Of a stretch of 64,000 bases of DNA, positions 1-11,982 are shown one piece after another (within the stretch, counting starts at the first letter, position 1; each line of letters opens with the position of its first letter). Below the pieces are notes generated by a model. It was not told the DNA's origin. It worked only from the letters and a program-made list of their open reading frames with translations, and did not search any database. A program made the translations under genes and the position numbers. Source of the DNA: Sesamum alatum (taxonomy: Eukaryota; Streptophyta; Magnoliopsida; Lamiales; Pedaliaceae); the NCBI GenBank assembly GCA_034509735.1, contig JACGWO010000012.1, forward strand, positions 20,923,188 through 20,987,187, given 5' to 3'.

Positions 1-615
1 GGGAAGTTTTCATGACAGAAAATGCCATTATTCTTGTACTATGAATAATTGTTGAGACAAGGATTCTTGATCTTGAAGAGTGTATACTACGGAAGAGGGA
101 GCTTAGACACTCCTTTGTAATCTGGATGTGCTGAATAAACAGCTTATTTGACTCCTCTTAATCTGATTTCGTTCTTATTCAAGTTGGAGAATAGAAATGT
201 CTAAATACATTAATTGCAGCAATATGTACAACTCATTTTCCTAAAGTATGGTTGATGATAATTGAAGTCTGGGTAGCTTCTTGCCCTCCAAAAACTTTTG
301 GAATAATTATATTTACATCCCTTGCTTATGGTATGTTATGCAAATCATTTTTGTCTTTTGTATAATTACAAAAAAAATCACCCCTGAAAGCAAAAGAAAA
401 AAAGTAGTTTGTTTAATAATATTGATATTTTTTCGTTGGGTGGTTCATAGGCTGTGTAAATGATGTTGACGTTTCTGATAAGTTGTGTAATTATCCAAAA
501 GTTAATGGTGATTTATATAAACGTTCCTAATTATTTTTAAATATATATAGATAGAAATTAGTGGCTGAGAGTAGTCTGAATGGATAATGTTATTCTACGT
601 AAAGTTTGCACCAAA
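1..615. other. No gene recognised (upstream of tRNA)
   Basis: AT-rich DNA with only short unconvincing reading frames. It may be the 3' flank of a gene outside the window, but nothing in it shows this. Confidence 0.4.
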
Positions 616-688
616 GACCGCATAGCGCAGTGGATTAGTGCGTTTGACTTCGGATCAAAAGGTCGTGGGTTCGACTCCCACTGTGGTC
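616..688 (+). tRNA. tRNA-Arg (anticodon TCG)
   Basis: This 73-nt sequence folds as a full cloverleaf. The 7-bp acceptor stem pairs GACCGCA with TGTGGTC and contains one G-T wobble. The D-arm stem is GCGC/GTGC. The anticodon stem is TTTGA/TCAAA, with loop CTTCGGA reading anticodon TCG, which decodes CGA arginine codons. The variable loop is 5 nt, and the T arm is GTGGG/CCCAC with loop TTCGACT. The internal A and B box promoter regions of RNA polymerase III are present. The discriminator base is G689 and there is no encoded CCA, as expected for a nuclear gene. A short T-run (CTTTG) lies directly downstream and could be a weak terminator. There is no intron. Confidence 0.95.
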
Positions 689-795
689 GCTTTGTTAAAT
701 ATGTGTCTGCCCTTTTTCATCAGCACTTCTATTCTCTACCAACCATAAATCTACCAAAAAAGGAAATGAATTGCAACTGGTGGAAAGACATACGG

Positions 796-1493
796 ATAAT
801 TGACATATTGCACTCTCAAATTGTATTTTTTATAATTTGCACCCTTGAGTTATAAAAATCCTTGCAACTTGCACCCCAAATTAATTTCCGACAAGATTTC
901 CACCAGAGAATCAAAAGAAACAAACCAGCAGTGCCGATTTTGTATTTTTAAAAAGTATGTGAATCGAATTTATAATTTATATATTCAAGTACATAGTAAA
1001 ATATATTCTCAATCAGCAAAGTGAAGCTCACCAGCCTAAGTAAATAAAAGAGCGAGGATCATAAAATACGACTCCAAAACTATAACAAGATGCAAAAGGG
1101 AAGAAGGATACTGTCGTTTTCAAGGATGTCATCTGATGCACAAGGGAAGAAGGATACTGCCGTTTCCAAAGATGTCATTGAGGAAACTGCAAGCAACTGA
1201 TTAGGAGAAATAAGTTTCTTCTCCACAAGAAAAGAAGAGGATGAGATAGAATTTTGTTGAGTCAGATTCTATGTAGTGAAATCATATCTTTTTTAACATG
1301 TGCCTGAGTATATAAATTATAAATTTAACTGATATATTTTGTGAAAATACAAAATCAGCCCTGCTAGTTTAGTTTGTCTCTTTGGATTTTCTGGTGGAAA
1401 TCTCGCCGGAAATTGCTAAAAAAAAATACAATTTAACGGTGCAAGGTTCTAATGGAGTGTAATTGGAGGGTGCAACATGCCAATTTACCGAAG
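796..1493. mobile_element. Foldback MITE-like element with long imperfect inverted ends
   Basis: About 150 bp at 796-950 reappears in inverted orientation at about 1345-1493. Shared blocks include TTGCACCCT, a segment around GAGATTTCCACCAGA, and GATTTTGTATTTTT. The unit carries no coding sequence. This looks like a non-autonomous long-TIR element. I could not find a clean target-site duplication, so the exact ends are approximate. Confidence 0.6.
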
Positions 1494-1844
1494 AGATGCA
1501 TCTGAATTTCATTAAACTACATATACAGTCTTTTCCATGATCTTTGGATCCAAATTGCAAGAGCGTAAATCTACCCCGACGACAAGTACTGCTCAAAATT
1601 CTTTTGAATAAATTCCAATCGACAAAAAGAATTAATCCGAGCGACATATTATGTCTGAAACACCGGCAGGTTCCATTTCAATGGCATGTTGCAGTAGAAA
1701 CGATCCACGTTAGTATCTCACATGAACAGCAGCACCTCCAAACATGAACCGGTTGAAGTTTCTCCATTGTCAAACATCTGCATCGAGGAAGAGATGAATC
1801 TTGAAATAAAACTATGCTGATTCCATCATGGTTGTAAAGATGAT

Positions 1845-2204
1845 GATGATATGACAATAACAGAGCAATCAGAAGTAGAGCATTCAGATGCATTTGTCCC
1901 AGAATCTCAATTCCCCAGAAATGGTCACAATTTCACTGAATTTGGGGTTCATACAAAATGAAAAACGATTATGCATGAAAATCGACTGAACTATATTGCA
2001 GCTGCGCTTACAGCAAGAGAATACAATGATAATTTGACAATAACAGCGCAATCAGAAGTAGCATTCAGATGCATTAGTCCCAGAATCTCAATCCCTTAGA
2101 AATGGTCACAATTTCACTGAATTTGGGAGTTCATACAAAATGTTAAACGATTATGCATGAAAATCGACTCAACTATATTGCAGCTGCGCCTTACAGCCAG
2201 AGAT
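1845..2204. repeat. Tandem duplication, two ~180-bp copies
   Basis: Two head-to-tail copies have a period of 183 bp (for example GACAATAACAG at 1853 and at 2036). They share long blocks such as GGTCACAATTTCACTGAATT and CTATATTGCAGCTGCGC, with scattered substitutions and small indels. No reading frame runs through both copies. The region from 1494 to 3071 holds no recognised gene and could include the untranslated 3' end of the minus-strand gene that stops at 3072. Confidence 0.75.
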
Positions 2205-3071
2205 GTCAATGAACAAATTATGAAGTGAGCAAATGGAGCTTGGTTCTATAGCAGAGTCTTATCTATTTGCACAACACAAAATGCTGGATTGCTTTAGCCT
2301 CTATCAGTCGCCCAAACAAGATTTGCCTGGATACTTGGTAAATTCACCATTTGTTATCAGAAAGTGAACTGTTAGTTCGCCCAATTATTGGAATCAGAAC
2401 ACAATTGTAAACAGCGAGACATGATGAAATCTCATGGTTCTTCGTTCTTTTTCTTTTTGCTTTCAATTTGGCCTGTGCATCTGCATGCCCGCCCAATTGA
2501 CTTTTTCTTTTTCTTTTTCTTTTGGGGCTGGGGATTCAAGAATTTGTTTGGATCACAGGAATCTTAATGCTCGTGATCTAATGAATAGAAAATGTTACAT
2601 GAGGCAACATAAAAATTCGTGGAATCATAAACCCACGATATTATCTTGATGAAGGCAGAATACAAAAGACTTCTTCGGGAAACCTTTACTTTTAGCTCGA
2701 TACGTGAAAATTCATTTTGCAGTTCATTTTGTGCAATTACCAAGTATCAACCATATCAAGTATTCTAAATTTGAAAAGGTAAATCGCAACCAACCAGGAT
2801 TGTTAGATATAAGATACCAGTGATGAAGGGCAATTTATTAACTGGAGCTTAAGGAGCATACAATTAAAAGCATGTTGTATGTTGAAAAATTAAACATGCA
2901 ACCATAAACTGCAAGATTTCTTCAACTTTAAGCAGAAAAACAAGACAAAAGCACCAAACAAGAGAAGAAACCCACGGATGTCCAAGAAAAAGAAAATTGA
3001 AAATAGTGAAAAAAGGCGATGAGGTTTGAAAAATAACTTGAACAGAAATCAAACAGAAGAAAATTAATGCT

Positions 3072-4523
3072 TCACTCAGAGGAATCAGTAAAAACAGAAA
3101 TTGGCTTACTCGATCTATATCTTCCAATCGGGATTTCTCGTAATTCACGCCTCATGCACAAATATTCACCTAACAATGCCATCACTGCTAGGCTGGTAAT
3201 ATTCACAACCCACCACGTCACTGATGAGGGCCAACCTCCATAGCAGAAGCAAATAAAAAGGTGGATGATAAAAAGGGTTGCAGAAAAGTCCAAGCATTTC
3301 TTTGCCCTTTCAACTAAATAAACTAAAAATCCAGCTCTGTTTCAATACAAAAACAAGAAGGTATTAAGAATTATTTTTGGAAAGTACAATAGCATGTCTA
3401 AGGCTCTAAGCTCTTTCACATTTAAGACGACTGTCATGGTTCCATTGGAAACCAGCAAATAAATAAGCATATGCAACAATAAATATTAGGAAATAGAGTC
3501 AAAACCATAACTCAGAAACAATAGCTACTGAATATTATAGATGCACAACCACACACACACACCTCCTCTTTTTTATTCTGCTTATTCTCAAAGTCGTCTA
3601 CCAGCATACTTAGTTCTTTTCCACACTAAAAATCCTTCAAGTGAACATGCTTCAGTAAATAGAAGATATTACATCTTATGCATAGTAACTACACCCTTTT
3701 CATATTGACTTATCGCTTTTCCTTTTCGGATGTTTCAAATCTACAGCTCGTCACCTCAAATGAACATTCTCTTTAAAACCCATTACCAACTAATGTTTGC
3801 ATAAAGTACGAATAGTTATTTATTCTAATTTCATACAGGACCAAACATAAAAATCTCCGTCTCCTCTAAAATTTAAGGTGCGTATCCTATTGGATTTCAG
3901 TGTCTTGCTTTTTGCACGACGTTTTAGTTCAAATGGGCTATACGTTTTCGTTATTAAATGTTCTTTGTTAATCATGCTTAAAAAGTACTTGAACATTGTA
4001 GGAATATCAAAAGATCACCACAGCTCTCCCACAGAATAGCAGAAAAAATCAGAGACATCTTAGATACAAATTAAAGCACAAGACCTTAACTGAAACTTAT
4101 AAATAAAGCCAAAACATAATAACTTAATCGGAAACTTCACAAGCAGCAAAGAACCAAATCCGATGTTGAAATCACCAAACTTAAACTACTAGCAGAAAGA
4201 AAATTCAATACAAATCATGCCAATATATCCCAAAAAAATAGCATTAATCTAAGCTATTAATCAAACTGTAAAAACTAAGAAAAGAAACTACAAACCCACC
4301 CTGCAACAGAGCTGAGAAAGATGGAAGCCATAACGCACCAGCCAACAGCTGTGGAGGCAGTAACCGTAGCAAAATCAAAGAAATACACCAGGCTCATCTT
4401 CGACACCCTCGGCCCAACAAGAATCGACAAGAACACTCCTAAACTGAGATAGTACAGACATTGAAGGCACACGATTTGCGCCACTATTAGCCATGGATCC
4501 CACGCCACAGCACCATAGAACAT
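3072..4523 (-). CDS. SYS1: SYS1-family integral Golgi membrane protein
   Basis: This gene encodes a homologue of SYS1, a small four-span Golgi membrane protein that in yeast and animals recruits the Arl3/ARFRP1 GTPase to the trans-Golgi. Two exons are visible on the minus strand: 4523-4300 (224 nt) and 3336-3072 (265 nt). They are joined by a GT-AG intron with phase 2, and the joined frame gives about 162 aa, close to the family's usual ~150. The start MFYGAVAWDPWLIVAQIVCL and the motifs FFDFATV, ERAKKCLDFSATL, YGGWPSS and WWVVN...MALLGEYLC are typical of plant SYS1. Hydrophobic stretches fit four membrane spans. Near the end, a GTAAG donor-like site after RYRS means the last ~12 residues could be replaced by a downstream third exon; I found no convincing one, so the stop at 3072-3074 is used. 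The 1-kb intron has no recognised insert. Confidence 0.88.
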
Positions 4524-4849
4524 GACTCAGTTCTCTTCTCTTCCACAAAACTATAAAGCAAGATCAGACTTTATTGATCTTCACCAAAAAACATTGCGTA
4601 AAAGTAAAAAAGGGGCCCAAAAAACAAAAAGAGAATCAGACCCCCAATTTCTTTGGGTTTCAGAACTGAATTGACACTCAATTCTTGCGGATTAAAGTGG
4701 AATTAGGGATTTCCAATTAGGTCGAGCTAACAGAGTGCCAACATAAATACCCAGAATTAATGGAGGAGGACAGAGCTGAGGGTCTGTTTGGTTGTGTGAA
4801 AAATAAATAGTTAATTAAAATAAGATTGTAGAAATTGATATAGTTTGGG

Positions 4850-6030
4850 TTAAATACACTTTTCACCCCCAAAATATGCAAATATTTGCATTCACCCCCC
4901 TAAATTATGAAAGATAACAAAAATCTCCTTCATACTATGGACCAAAAATTTTATGAAGAAAATGCCTTTTATTGTTTACACCATCTTAATATATATTTGT
5001 TACCATAGTTCTCCTAAAACATAATTTGAATTATTATTTAAAATAAATATTACCCAAGAAATTATGTATATAACCTCTACAAATTGACAATTCTTATACT
5101 TTTTACATAATCGTACAAGAATTTACATAATTTTTTCTATGTGTCGTTACATGTGTTCAATAACTTTCTTTTAAAATATATTATTATAAACTTGTAAATA
5201 CTATATTGAATATATATATATATGCCCGTAAAATATGTAAATCTATCAGATAATTAATCTATACTATTACATAAATTGTGCGTAATGATATGAAATACTT
5301 TAACATTTATACATTTATAATTAACATGTATTTTTTAACATAAATAATTTATTTTGTAAAACATAATTGCATATATAGAACTTGAAAATATTTTTTGTCT
5401 TATGTTATATAACTTATAAAAAGTTATAAATTTTAAACATTATTTTTTAAATAAAAAATTGAGTAAAACTTTAAAATCATTAAAAGTTGGGGAAAAATGC
5501 AAGCAACCCCCATGTGATATTGCAAATGAACAAATTATCCCCCTATAAAAAATAAAATATCAATATACCTCCCTGTATTTTTTAAAAAATGATCAATCTA
5601 CCTCCATGTTTTTTCAAAATGGAGCAATGTACTTCACTGTGGTTTTTAAAATGAATTAATTTACCTTCACGTACTTTTTATACTTACGTCATTGTCTAAG
5701 GAGGTGAATTGCTCCGTTTTAAAAAACGCAGGAAGGTAAATTACTATTTTTTTATAGGTGGCTAATTTGCTCATTTGCAATATCAAAGGGAGTTAAATTG
5801 CATTAAATGCTTAAAAGTAGTATTAAAACATACATTAGAGAGTGAAATGAAAAATATAAGGGTAAGTAAGAAGGAAATTTTGCCTCATCAATGCCGTCAG
5901 AAGTGTTTTTGTTATCTTTTATACTTTACAGGTAAATATGACTACGAGCATACTTCAAAGTAAAATTTATTTCATACTTTAGGGGTGAATATGAATACGA
6001 TCATACTTCAAACAGAAATTTAAATAGAAA
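4850..6030. mobile_element. Outer foldback element, interrupted by another
   Basis: The segment at about 4850-4970 (CACCCCC, AAATTATGAAAGATAACAAAAA) is matched in inverted orientation at about 5890-6030. This indicates an AT-rich long-TIR element without coding capacity. It lies just upstream of the SYS1 start, in its presumed promoter region. A second foldback element sits inside it at 5491-5808. The ends are approximate. Confidence 0.5.
5491..5808. mobile_element. Inner foldback MITE nested in 4850-6030
   Basis: Left and right arms are inverted copies: GATATTGCAAATGAACAAAT at 5516-5535 matches a nearly identical inverted block around 5770-5785, and the similarity continues inward through CCTATAAAAAA and GGAGCAAT. 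An imperfect target duplication (ATTAAAAGT on the left, CTTAAAAGT on the right) flanks it, 8 of 9 bases matching. No coding sequence is present. Confidence 0.6.
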
Positions 6031-6292
6031 GGTTTAAATTCCAAAATTATAAATATCAAGCCGTAACATTGTTTTTGCAGCAACGAAAAAAAAAAAGTTT
6101 AAATACTCCCAAAATTTAACATCGAGAACTTCTGCACATTAACTTGTAATTTCGTGTTATTTCAATACATAAAAGAATTTATAAATTCAAGAAATTAAGA
6201 TTCCATGAAAACTATATCCTTTCACATTAATCAATTCCAGAAAAAATCCATACACAGCCTACAAACAAAGTCTTACATGCCCTAATAATATC

Positions 6293-6550
6293 TAGGGTAA
6301 ATTACATCGACACCCCAATGAGGTTAAGTGTAATTACACAAACGCCCCATGCCCTTTATAAAGTTACATATATATCTCTTGAGTGAGTGTTAATGCAATG
6401 TACCTGAGGGGTGTTTGTGTAAAGTTTCCGTATTGAATAAGGGACGTACTTGTAATTACAACTACAACCTCCAGAGATGTACTTATAATTTTACAAATGA
6501 CATAAAGTGTTCGTATAATTAGATCTAATTTCGGTGGTGCCCTAATATGT
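6293..6550. mobile_element. Foldback-type element, copy A of a family seen again near 47.9 kb
   Basis: The unit starts GGGTAAATTACATCGACACC, and its right part carries inverted pieces of the same kind. Its middle (GTTAATGCAATGTACCTGAG, ACTTGTAATTACAACTA) is similar in direct orientation to about 47930-48050. The right end looks truncated. It lies downstream of the SULTR3;4-like gene. Confidence 0.5.
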
Positions 6551-6753
6551 ATCAACCTTTAAAAAGAACCTAGAAATGTTAAGTCACAGACCTACAAAAA
6601 ACTCTTACCTTGAAAGAGTTGTGTGTATGTCTGGACTTTGAACTACAAAGCATAGTACACATCAATAACTTAAGCTACAACTTCTAGCAACCACAAACAA
6701 CAGAGACCTCTGCCTTTAGCCCTCACTAAAACAGCATGAAAGCCAGTTTCTCT

Positions 6754-9700
6754 TCAAGGTTGATCCTTCCATGAAGATGAGATGTCGGATACAGCTTCTC
6801 CGACCGTTAAGTATAGTCCTTCGAAGTGGAACAACTCCAAGACATCTGATTTATGCAGTTTCTCCATTACACTTCCGAGGGGATTTGCCAAGACGAGCTG
6901 CAAGATGACAGCTAGGGGTGTCACTACCGGCACAAACAAGGCCAAGAACCCGTGAAAATATGTAAAAACTGTAGTGATGGTTTTACCTTGAGTGATCGGT
7001 TGTCGAGCATCTTTCTAAGTTCACTGATCATGTCGAGCCCGCTTGTGTCTATGGCTGTCACGGCTGATCAAGAAGGACAAACCAGAGTTATAAGCTGCTT
7101 TTTGATTAATATGCAAAAATTAAGTCACTCTTTTATGACTTACCAGTCATGTCAAGAATCACGCATCTCAAATCAGTTATGTCGTGTGATGCCAACCACT
7201 GTTCCTCTTCCCTGATCCATCTCAAGATTCTGCAGTTTCGAGTGTTGAGCTTATGAGGATTACTTCTCCATTGAAGAAAAAGGAAGACAGCAACTTGCAG
7301 CTTTACAACCAAAAGCTTGTTAACAAGAAGTGATATTTGGCTTCTACCTAGATATATAAGTGGTTTTGGTCTGCTTTATAGTGGTGATTTTGCTTCTGAT
7401 TGTCTGAAAAGAGTTGGAACTTAGAAAAAGCTAGAAGCAAGAGGAGATGGGATTTTGCCTTTTCACATGTTTTTGGATTTTGAGTTTTAAGAAACAAAAA
7501 CGTAAACGCAACTTAGAGGATGTTTGGCTAAGCTTATTGAAAACATTTTATAAGATGTTACATCTTATTCTTAAAATAAGCTCTTAAAGTATTTGGATAA
7601 AATAAGAATATGAAATTCATACGATGTTCCTAATGAGAATTTTGTAATTAATATGATCAAAATTAAAGGAGTTAGTTAAATACTTTTCCATATCTTATAA
7701 AATGTTTTGAAAAGCTTATAAGCTCACCAGAAAACATTCTTTTATTCTCATTTTCAAACTTATGATTTTGCATTTTTAACTGCTTCTTAGACATTCTCTA
7801 AAGTTCATCACTTCTCCAAAAACAGAAACTTTTCCCAAACAGAGTTTAAATCCAATCAGTCAGCTATGTCAGTTCAATTCAGAAGTCAGACAGAACATAA
7901 GAATTCATCAATGACAAGGAAAATGTGTTCTGATTTCTTAACTGACCTTTCTTGTAGGTAAGTGGAATTCGCAAAGTAAATGGGAGCTTCAATGCCAAGG
8001 ATAAGAAAAGACGGAATTCGAACAGCATCCGTGTATCTGCTACGGTTTTGATATATCTGAGTTCCGGGAATGTTCCCCAGAGAAACTGTGTTTGGCCTCG
8101 TTACATTCAAAAGAATCTTGAAAACTGAAATTCCAACCTGAAATTTGTACCATTTGCAAATCGAATCAGTAATGTTTTTCTTTTTCTTTCAGGAAACTCG
8201 AATGTTATTCATGAACTTGATGAGAAAGACTTACTGCTATAGCAAGACCGAGAGCCACTGAGATAAACAGAACGCCAACGAAGGAACACAAGCAAGCTAC
8301 AAAGTCGAGTTTGTCAACTTTCCATAGTTTGTATGCAGCCTCATAATCGATCAGGCCGACTACAGCCGTTATGATAATGGCTGCCAGGATGAGATTGGGA
8401 GTGTAGTGGAAGAGCGGCATGAGAAACAACAAAGTTATGAGCACAGCTGCAGCCATTATAATGTTTGACATCGCGGATTGTGCTCCAGCATTATAATTCA
8501 CAGCAGATCGCGAAAATGATCCTTCACAAGAAAAAGAAAAAAAAAGAGGGGCCTTTCAGCATTATCATGTTTGTGTTTATCATGTTTCTGAAAATGACGG
8601 AGTGTAATTATTCCCTACATAATCCCATAAAAGAAGTAACTGTTAAGATTGTTTTGGTATAGGAACTTAGAGGAAACGCATTTGCAATTTCAGAATGTAG
8701 AATTTTACCAGTGGTGACGTAACATGAAGTACAAGAGCCAGCTACGTTCATGAGGCCAATGGCCACCATTTCTTTGTTGCCGTTAACTTGGTAGTTTTTC
8801 AGAGCAGCAAATGTCCTCCCTACTGCAATGCCTTCCTACAGTTCACAAAAACAAAGTCTGATTTTTTCTTTTTTTTCAGTTTTATCGTCTTTAATGCATA
8901 AGTTAGACTGGCAAGTGATATTAGGTCATGAGTTTTTAACATAAAATGTTAAGATATCTCATTACAAACTTACTGTCAGAGAAAGTACTCCAGTGGTGAT
9001 ACCAGTTTTGATTGTTAGAGCCAGATGATCACCGGTAAAATGCAGCATATGTGCAGATGGTGGATTCAGACCCTTAGGCAATTGGCCAATCTGTAGGGAT
9101 AAAGAGTTTTCTGATTAGAGTCCACTTGAAAGTGATCAGTGCAGAGTGTCAAGAACAATGCTTAAATAATATAGCTCGGACAAATTCACATTTCTTACAG
9201 TTTGAATGTTGTGAAGTTTGGATTTGAGGCAGACTACTAGGATGGTAGAGAGAATAACTGATGTTAATGGAGCAGCTGCCGAAATCCAAAACAGTCTGGG
9301 TCTTCTTGAGCTCTGCAGTCATATTTTTTAAAAAATTATACCATCATAAAGGAGAGACAAAATCTTCGAAAAAACAGACGTAGAACTGCTGACCAGCCAT
9401 GGAAAAACTTACGATGTGCCTAGTTGTCAGTAACAAGGCAAGAAAAATAACTCCAATCACAATTGTCTGCGGAGAACACTGCAGAGATGAAATAACTCTG
9501 AGAGAATCGTAGCTGAAACATAGTTTTGAGTCACCTTTTTCTATTATTGTGCTGACAATTATCTTATTAAGGATTCTACCTCGTCTATGTGATCGAAGAC
9601 AGAAAACAATACGGGAATTATTTGCATCTTGGACGTGAAATGAACTATCCCAAGTAGCCCTTTAAGCTGTTGCAAGGAAACAATTACTGCTGCACCTGCC

Positions 9701-11300
9701 ATGAAGCCAACTAGAGTGGCCTTCGACAGAAAATCGATAATAAATCCTAACCTGGAAAGTACAACAAGCAGAGTCAAATATCGAACAAAACTATTTTTTC
9801 TTAAATTCCGAAAGTGAAATACGAACTAAACTCTGTATAGAGACTCATCATGGTTACAGCAAACTTATGATCATGCACATTCATGTACATTACCTTCCTG
9901 TAAAATATTACCATTTTGTTTGCAAAGTAAGTTGGATTCAAGTTGTATCTCTCAAAAACCTGAGTTGTATCACAGAACATTTACAGTTATTGCAGCTTTT
10001 TATACCTTAGGAAACCTAGAGAAGCCTGGAACAATCCTGCAAAGAATGTTGATGTGAAAGCCAGTTTAAGGTAGAGAGTCGGTTCCGTTGTGTAAGAAAC
10101 AGCTTCACTTAGCATCGTGCCCATCACAAGAGAAGCTATTGAGACGGGACCAACAGCAAGATGTCGAGAGCTCCCAAGAACAGAATATATCAAAGGCGGT
10201 ACAAAACTCGAGTCTGCATAAGAACCATTTTCACTTCAAATCAACACTCAATCATTCATCAGATATTCTTAAACAAGAAACCGGTGGAAATACAGTAACG
10301 GATGCTCATCTTGAATACTTACAAAGCCCAATTATGGGTGGCAAATCTGCCAGCTTTGCATAACTAATCCCCTGAACCAGATAAACGAAACAAATAAAGA
10401 AGAATCATATCATAATCTACTCAAGTAAAGCTTAAATGCTCAGAAAGAGTAGAAAGCTCATTGAGGAAGTTTCTTAATGAGTAAAGGGTCCAAGAACATT
10501 GCTGTTTCTAGTTGAAATTTCAAGAGCAAATACATATACATTTTAACTGAACAACCCTCTTGAAAAAACTGAAAAAATGCCAGTACTAATCAAGAATCTT
10601 TGCAAAAATTTGAAGTACACCTATAGATAAAAGAACTTGATCTTCCTCTACTCACCAATTCTTGAGTCAGATTCAACTTAGTTGGATCATAGTGAGGAAA
10701 AGGACAAGTGTGAAAAAGCAACACAGAAAGTTGAAAATTTTACCATTTCAGTAAGGGAAAATGTTTTCTTTAGGCTATGTTTGGTACTTGGATTTCGCAA
10801 GAAACATTGCTCTTTTATCATTTTCTTACTTCACTACGTTGTTCTTCATTTTTCTCGCAACATCCAAACACAACATCAGTATTTTCACGTTCTTTTTTCT
10901 CCATAATCCAAACACAAAGATCAAACTTTTTTCATTGTACCTGCGGAATCGCGAGGCTCGCAATCGTAATCCCGGAAACAACGTCACATTTCAGCAGCTT
11001 AAAGCTGTAATTCGGCGCCCATTTGAAAATGGGGAAGAAACACTGAACCCCGGTGACCAACCTTGTGAGCCACGTCTGATCCTTAAATCTATGGAGTGGG
11101 TCGTCGGGGAAGAAGATCTCCAGGAGGCGGCGCCGGAGTTTCTGCAGGGTGGTCTGGCGCGGCGGCAGGCACACTCTGTGCACTCCCGGCGGCCACGTTA
11201 GAGGCGCATTTGCAGAACCCGCCTCGCTTGGGGCGGGTAATTCATCGTATTCTGACGACGGGCTTGAAGAACTTTCCACCTTCTTCGAGTTCACAAACAT
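6754..11300 (-). CDS. SULTR3;4: SULTR3;4-type sulfate/phosphate transporter (one frameshift)
   Basis: The product is a SLC26/SulP-family plasma-membrane transporter of group 3; the rice orthologue SPDT distributes phosphorus. Thirteen exons on the minus strand all have GT-AG borders: 11300-10941, 10371-10323, 10214-10006, 9751-9580, 9478-9413, 9312-9199, 9090-8974, 8835-8709, 8521-8235, 8137-7947, 7229-7144, 7063-6987, 6897-6754. Corrected length is about 665 aa; Arabidopsis SULTR3;4 is about 653. N-terminal VCLPPRQT and FFPDDPLHRF, then SLAIPQ|GISYAKLADLPP, GSSRHLAVGPVSIASLVMG and SAVNYNAGA lead to a C-terminal STAS domain (VTAIDTSGL, ANPLGSVMEKLHKS, GLYLTVGEAVSDISSSW). Those motifs place it with SULTR3;4 rather than other group 3 members. 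Exon 3 has one extra base at about 10200-10201, which shifts the frame to a stop at 10107-10105 (~170 aa). All other junctions keep phase, so this is either a recent null allele or a sequence error. Introns 1 and 10 contain MITE-like inserts. Confidence 0.93.
7514..7803. mobile_element. Probable hAT-like MITE in an intron of the SULTR gene
   Basis: The 717-bp intron 7230-7946 holds a sequence beginning TAGAGGATGTTTGGCTAAG and ending in an inverted counterpart (reverse complement TAGAGAATGTCTAAG). The blocks AACATTTTATAAGAT and AAGCTTATAAG recur in opposite orientation. No clean 8-bp duplication was found, so the family call is tentative. Confidence 0.45.
10770..10916. mobile_element. Small hAT-like MITE remnant in first intron of SULTR gene
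   Basis: The sequence begins with TAGGCTATGTTTGG and ends with a CCAAACAC block, the usual inverted GTTTGG/CCAAAC ends of small plant hAT-like elements. It lies in the intron 10372-10940, close to its 5' splice site. It has no coding content and the boundaries are approximate. Confidence 0.35.
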
Positions 11301-11707
11301 TTTCTTCTTCGGAATTTAACAAATTCTTTGTTTCTGGGATCAATCAAGAGGAGTTCTTGGTTTTCTCCGGTTCTCGAATTTTTCAGTTAGAAGGCAGTTA
11401 TGGGAAGTTGAAATTTTAGTATTTGTTTGGACAACCTGGTCTTTTATAGCATGCAGGTTTTTCGCAGTCTTGGGTAAAAGAATAAGGAAAGAGAATATCT
11501 GTATTTCTGGTCAAATTTAAATCAAATTACATAATAATGATAATAAATTTATTGTGTAATTGATATATAATTACAAAAAGTATTACATAATAAATATGGT
11601 ACATTTATTATATGATTGATTTGATTCGCCCAAAAATAATTTGGATTAGAATTTTTCCTATACTATCTATATCTATGTCACTTGAGTGTAAAAACTTCCT
11701 TTCTTTA

Positions 11708-11982
11708 TCTATACTATTATATAAAATAAATTTTTTTTTACTCACAAATGAGGGTTAATGACACCACCGCACCGCTTTTTGTAATGCCAAAAATAACCCT
11801 CAACTGATAAGATAACTACTTTATTCAAACTTTTCAAATTTTATATTAATCGATAAATTAGTTTTTCTTTTTTTTTTAATGTGATGTGTTAGTTTATATA
11901 TTTTATTTTTATTTATAATATATTTTAAAGAGTAAAAATTTATTTATTATATCCATGCGGAACAGCATGCCACGATGGCTAG
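11708..11982 (+). mobile_element. Non-autonomous Helitron (275 bp)
   Basis: The 5' end TCTATACTATTATATAAAAT follows A11707. The 3' end has a short hairpin (GCC-ACGAT-GGC) running into CTAG, followed by T11983. This gives the A|T insertion context, 5'-TC start and 3'-CTRR end of Helitrons. The interior is AT-rich and non-coding. Related copies lie at 37164-37484 (minus) and ~54341-54617. A sequence resembling the 5' end occurs inverted directly after the 3' end. Confidence 0.7.

Noticed and set aside
1369..1893. Short overlapping frames on both strands between the tRNA and SYS1
   Set aside because: They overlap the foldback arm and tandem repeat and show no family motifs.
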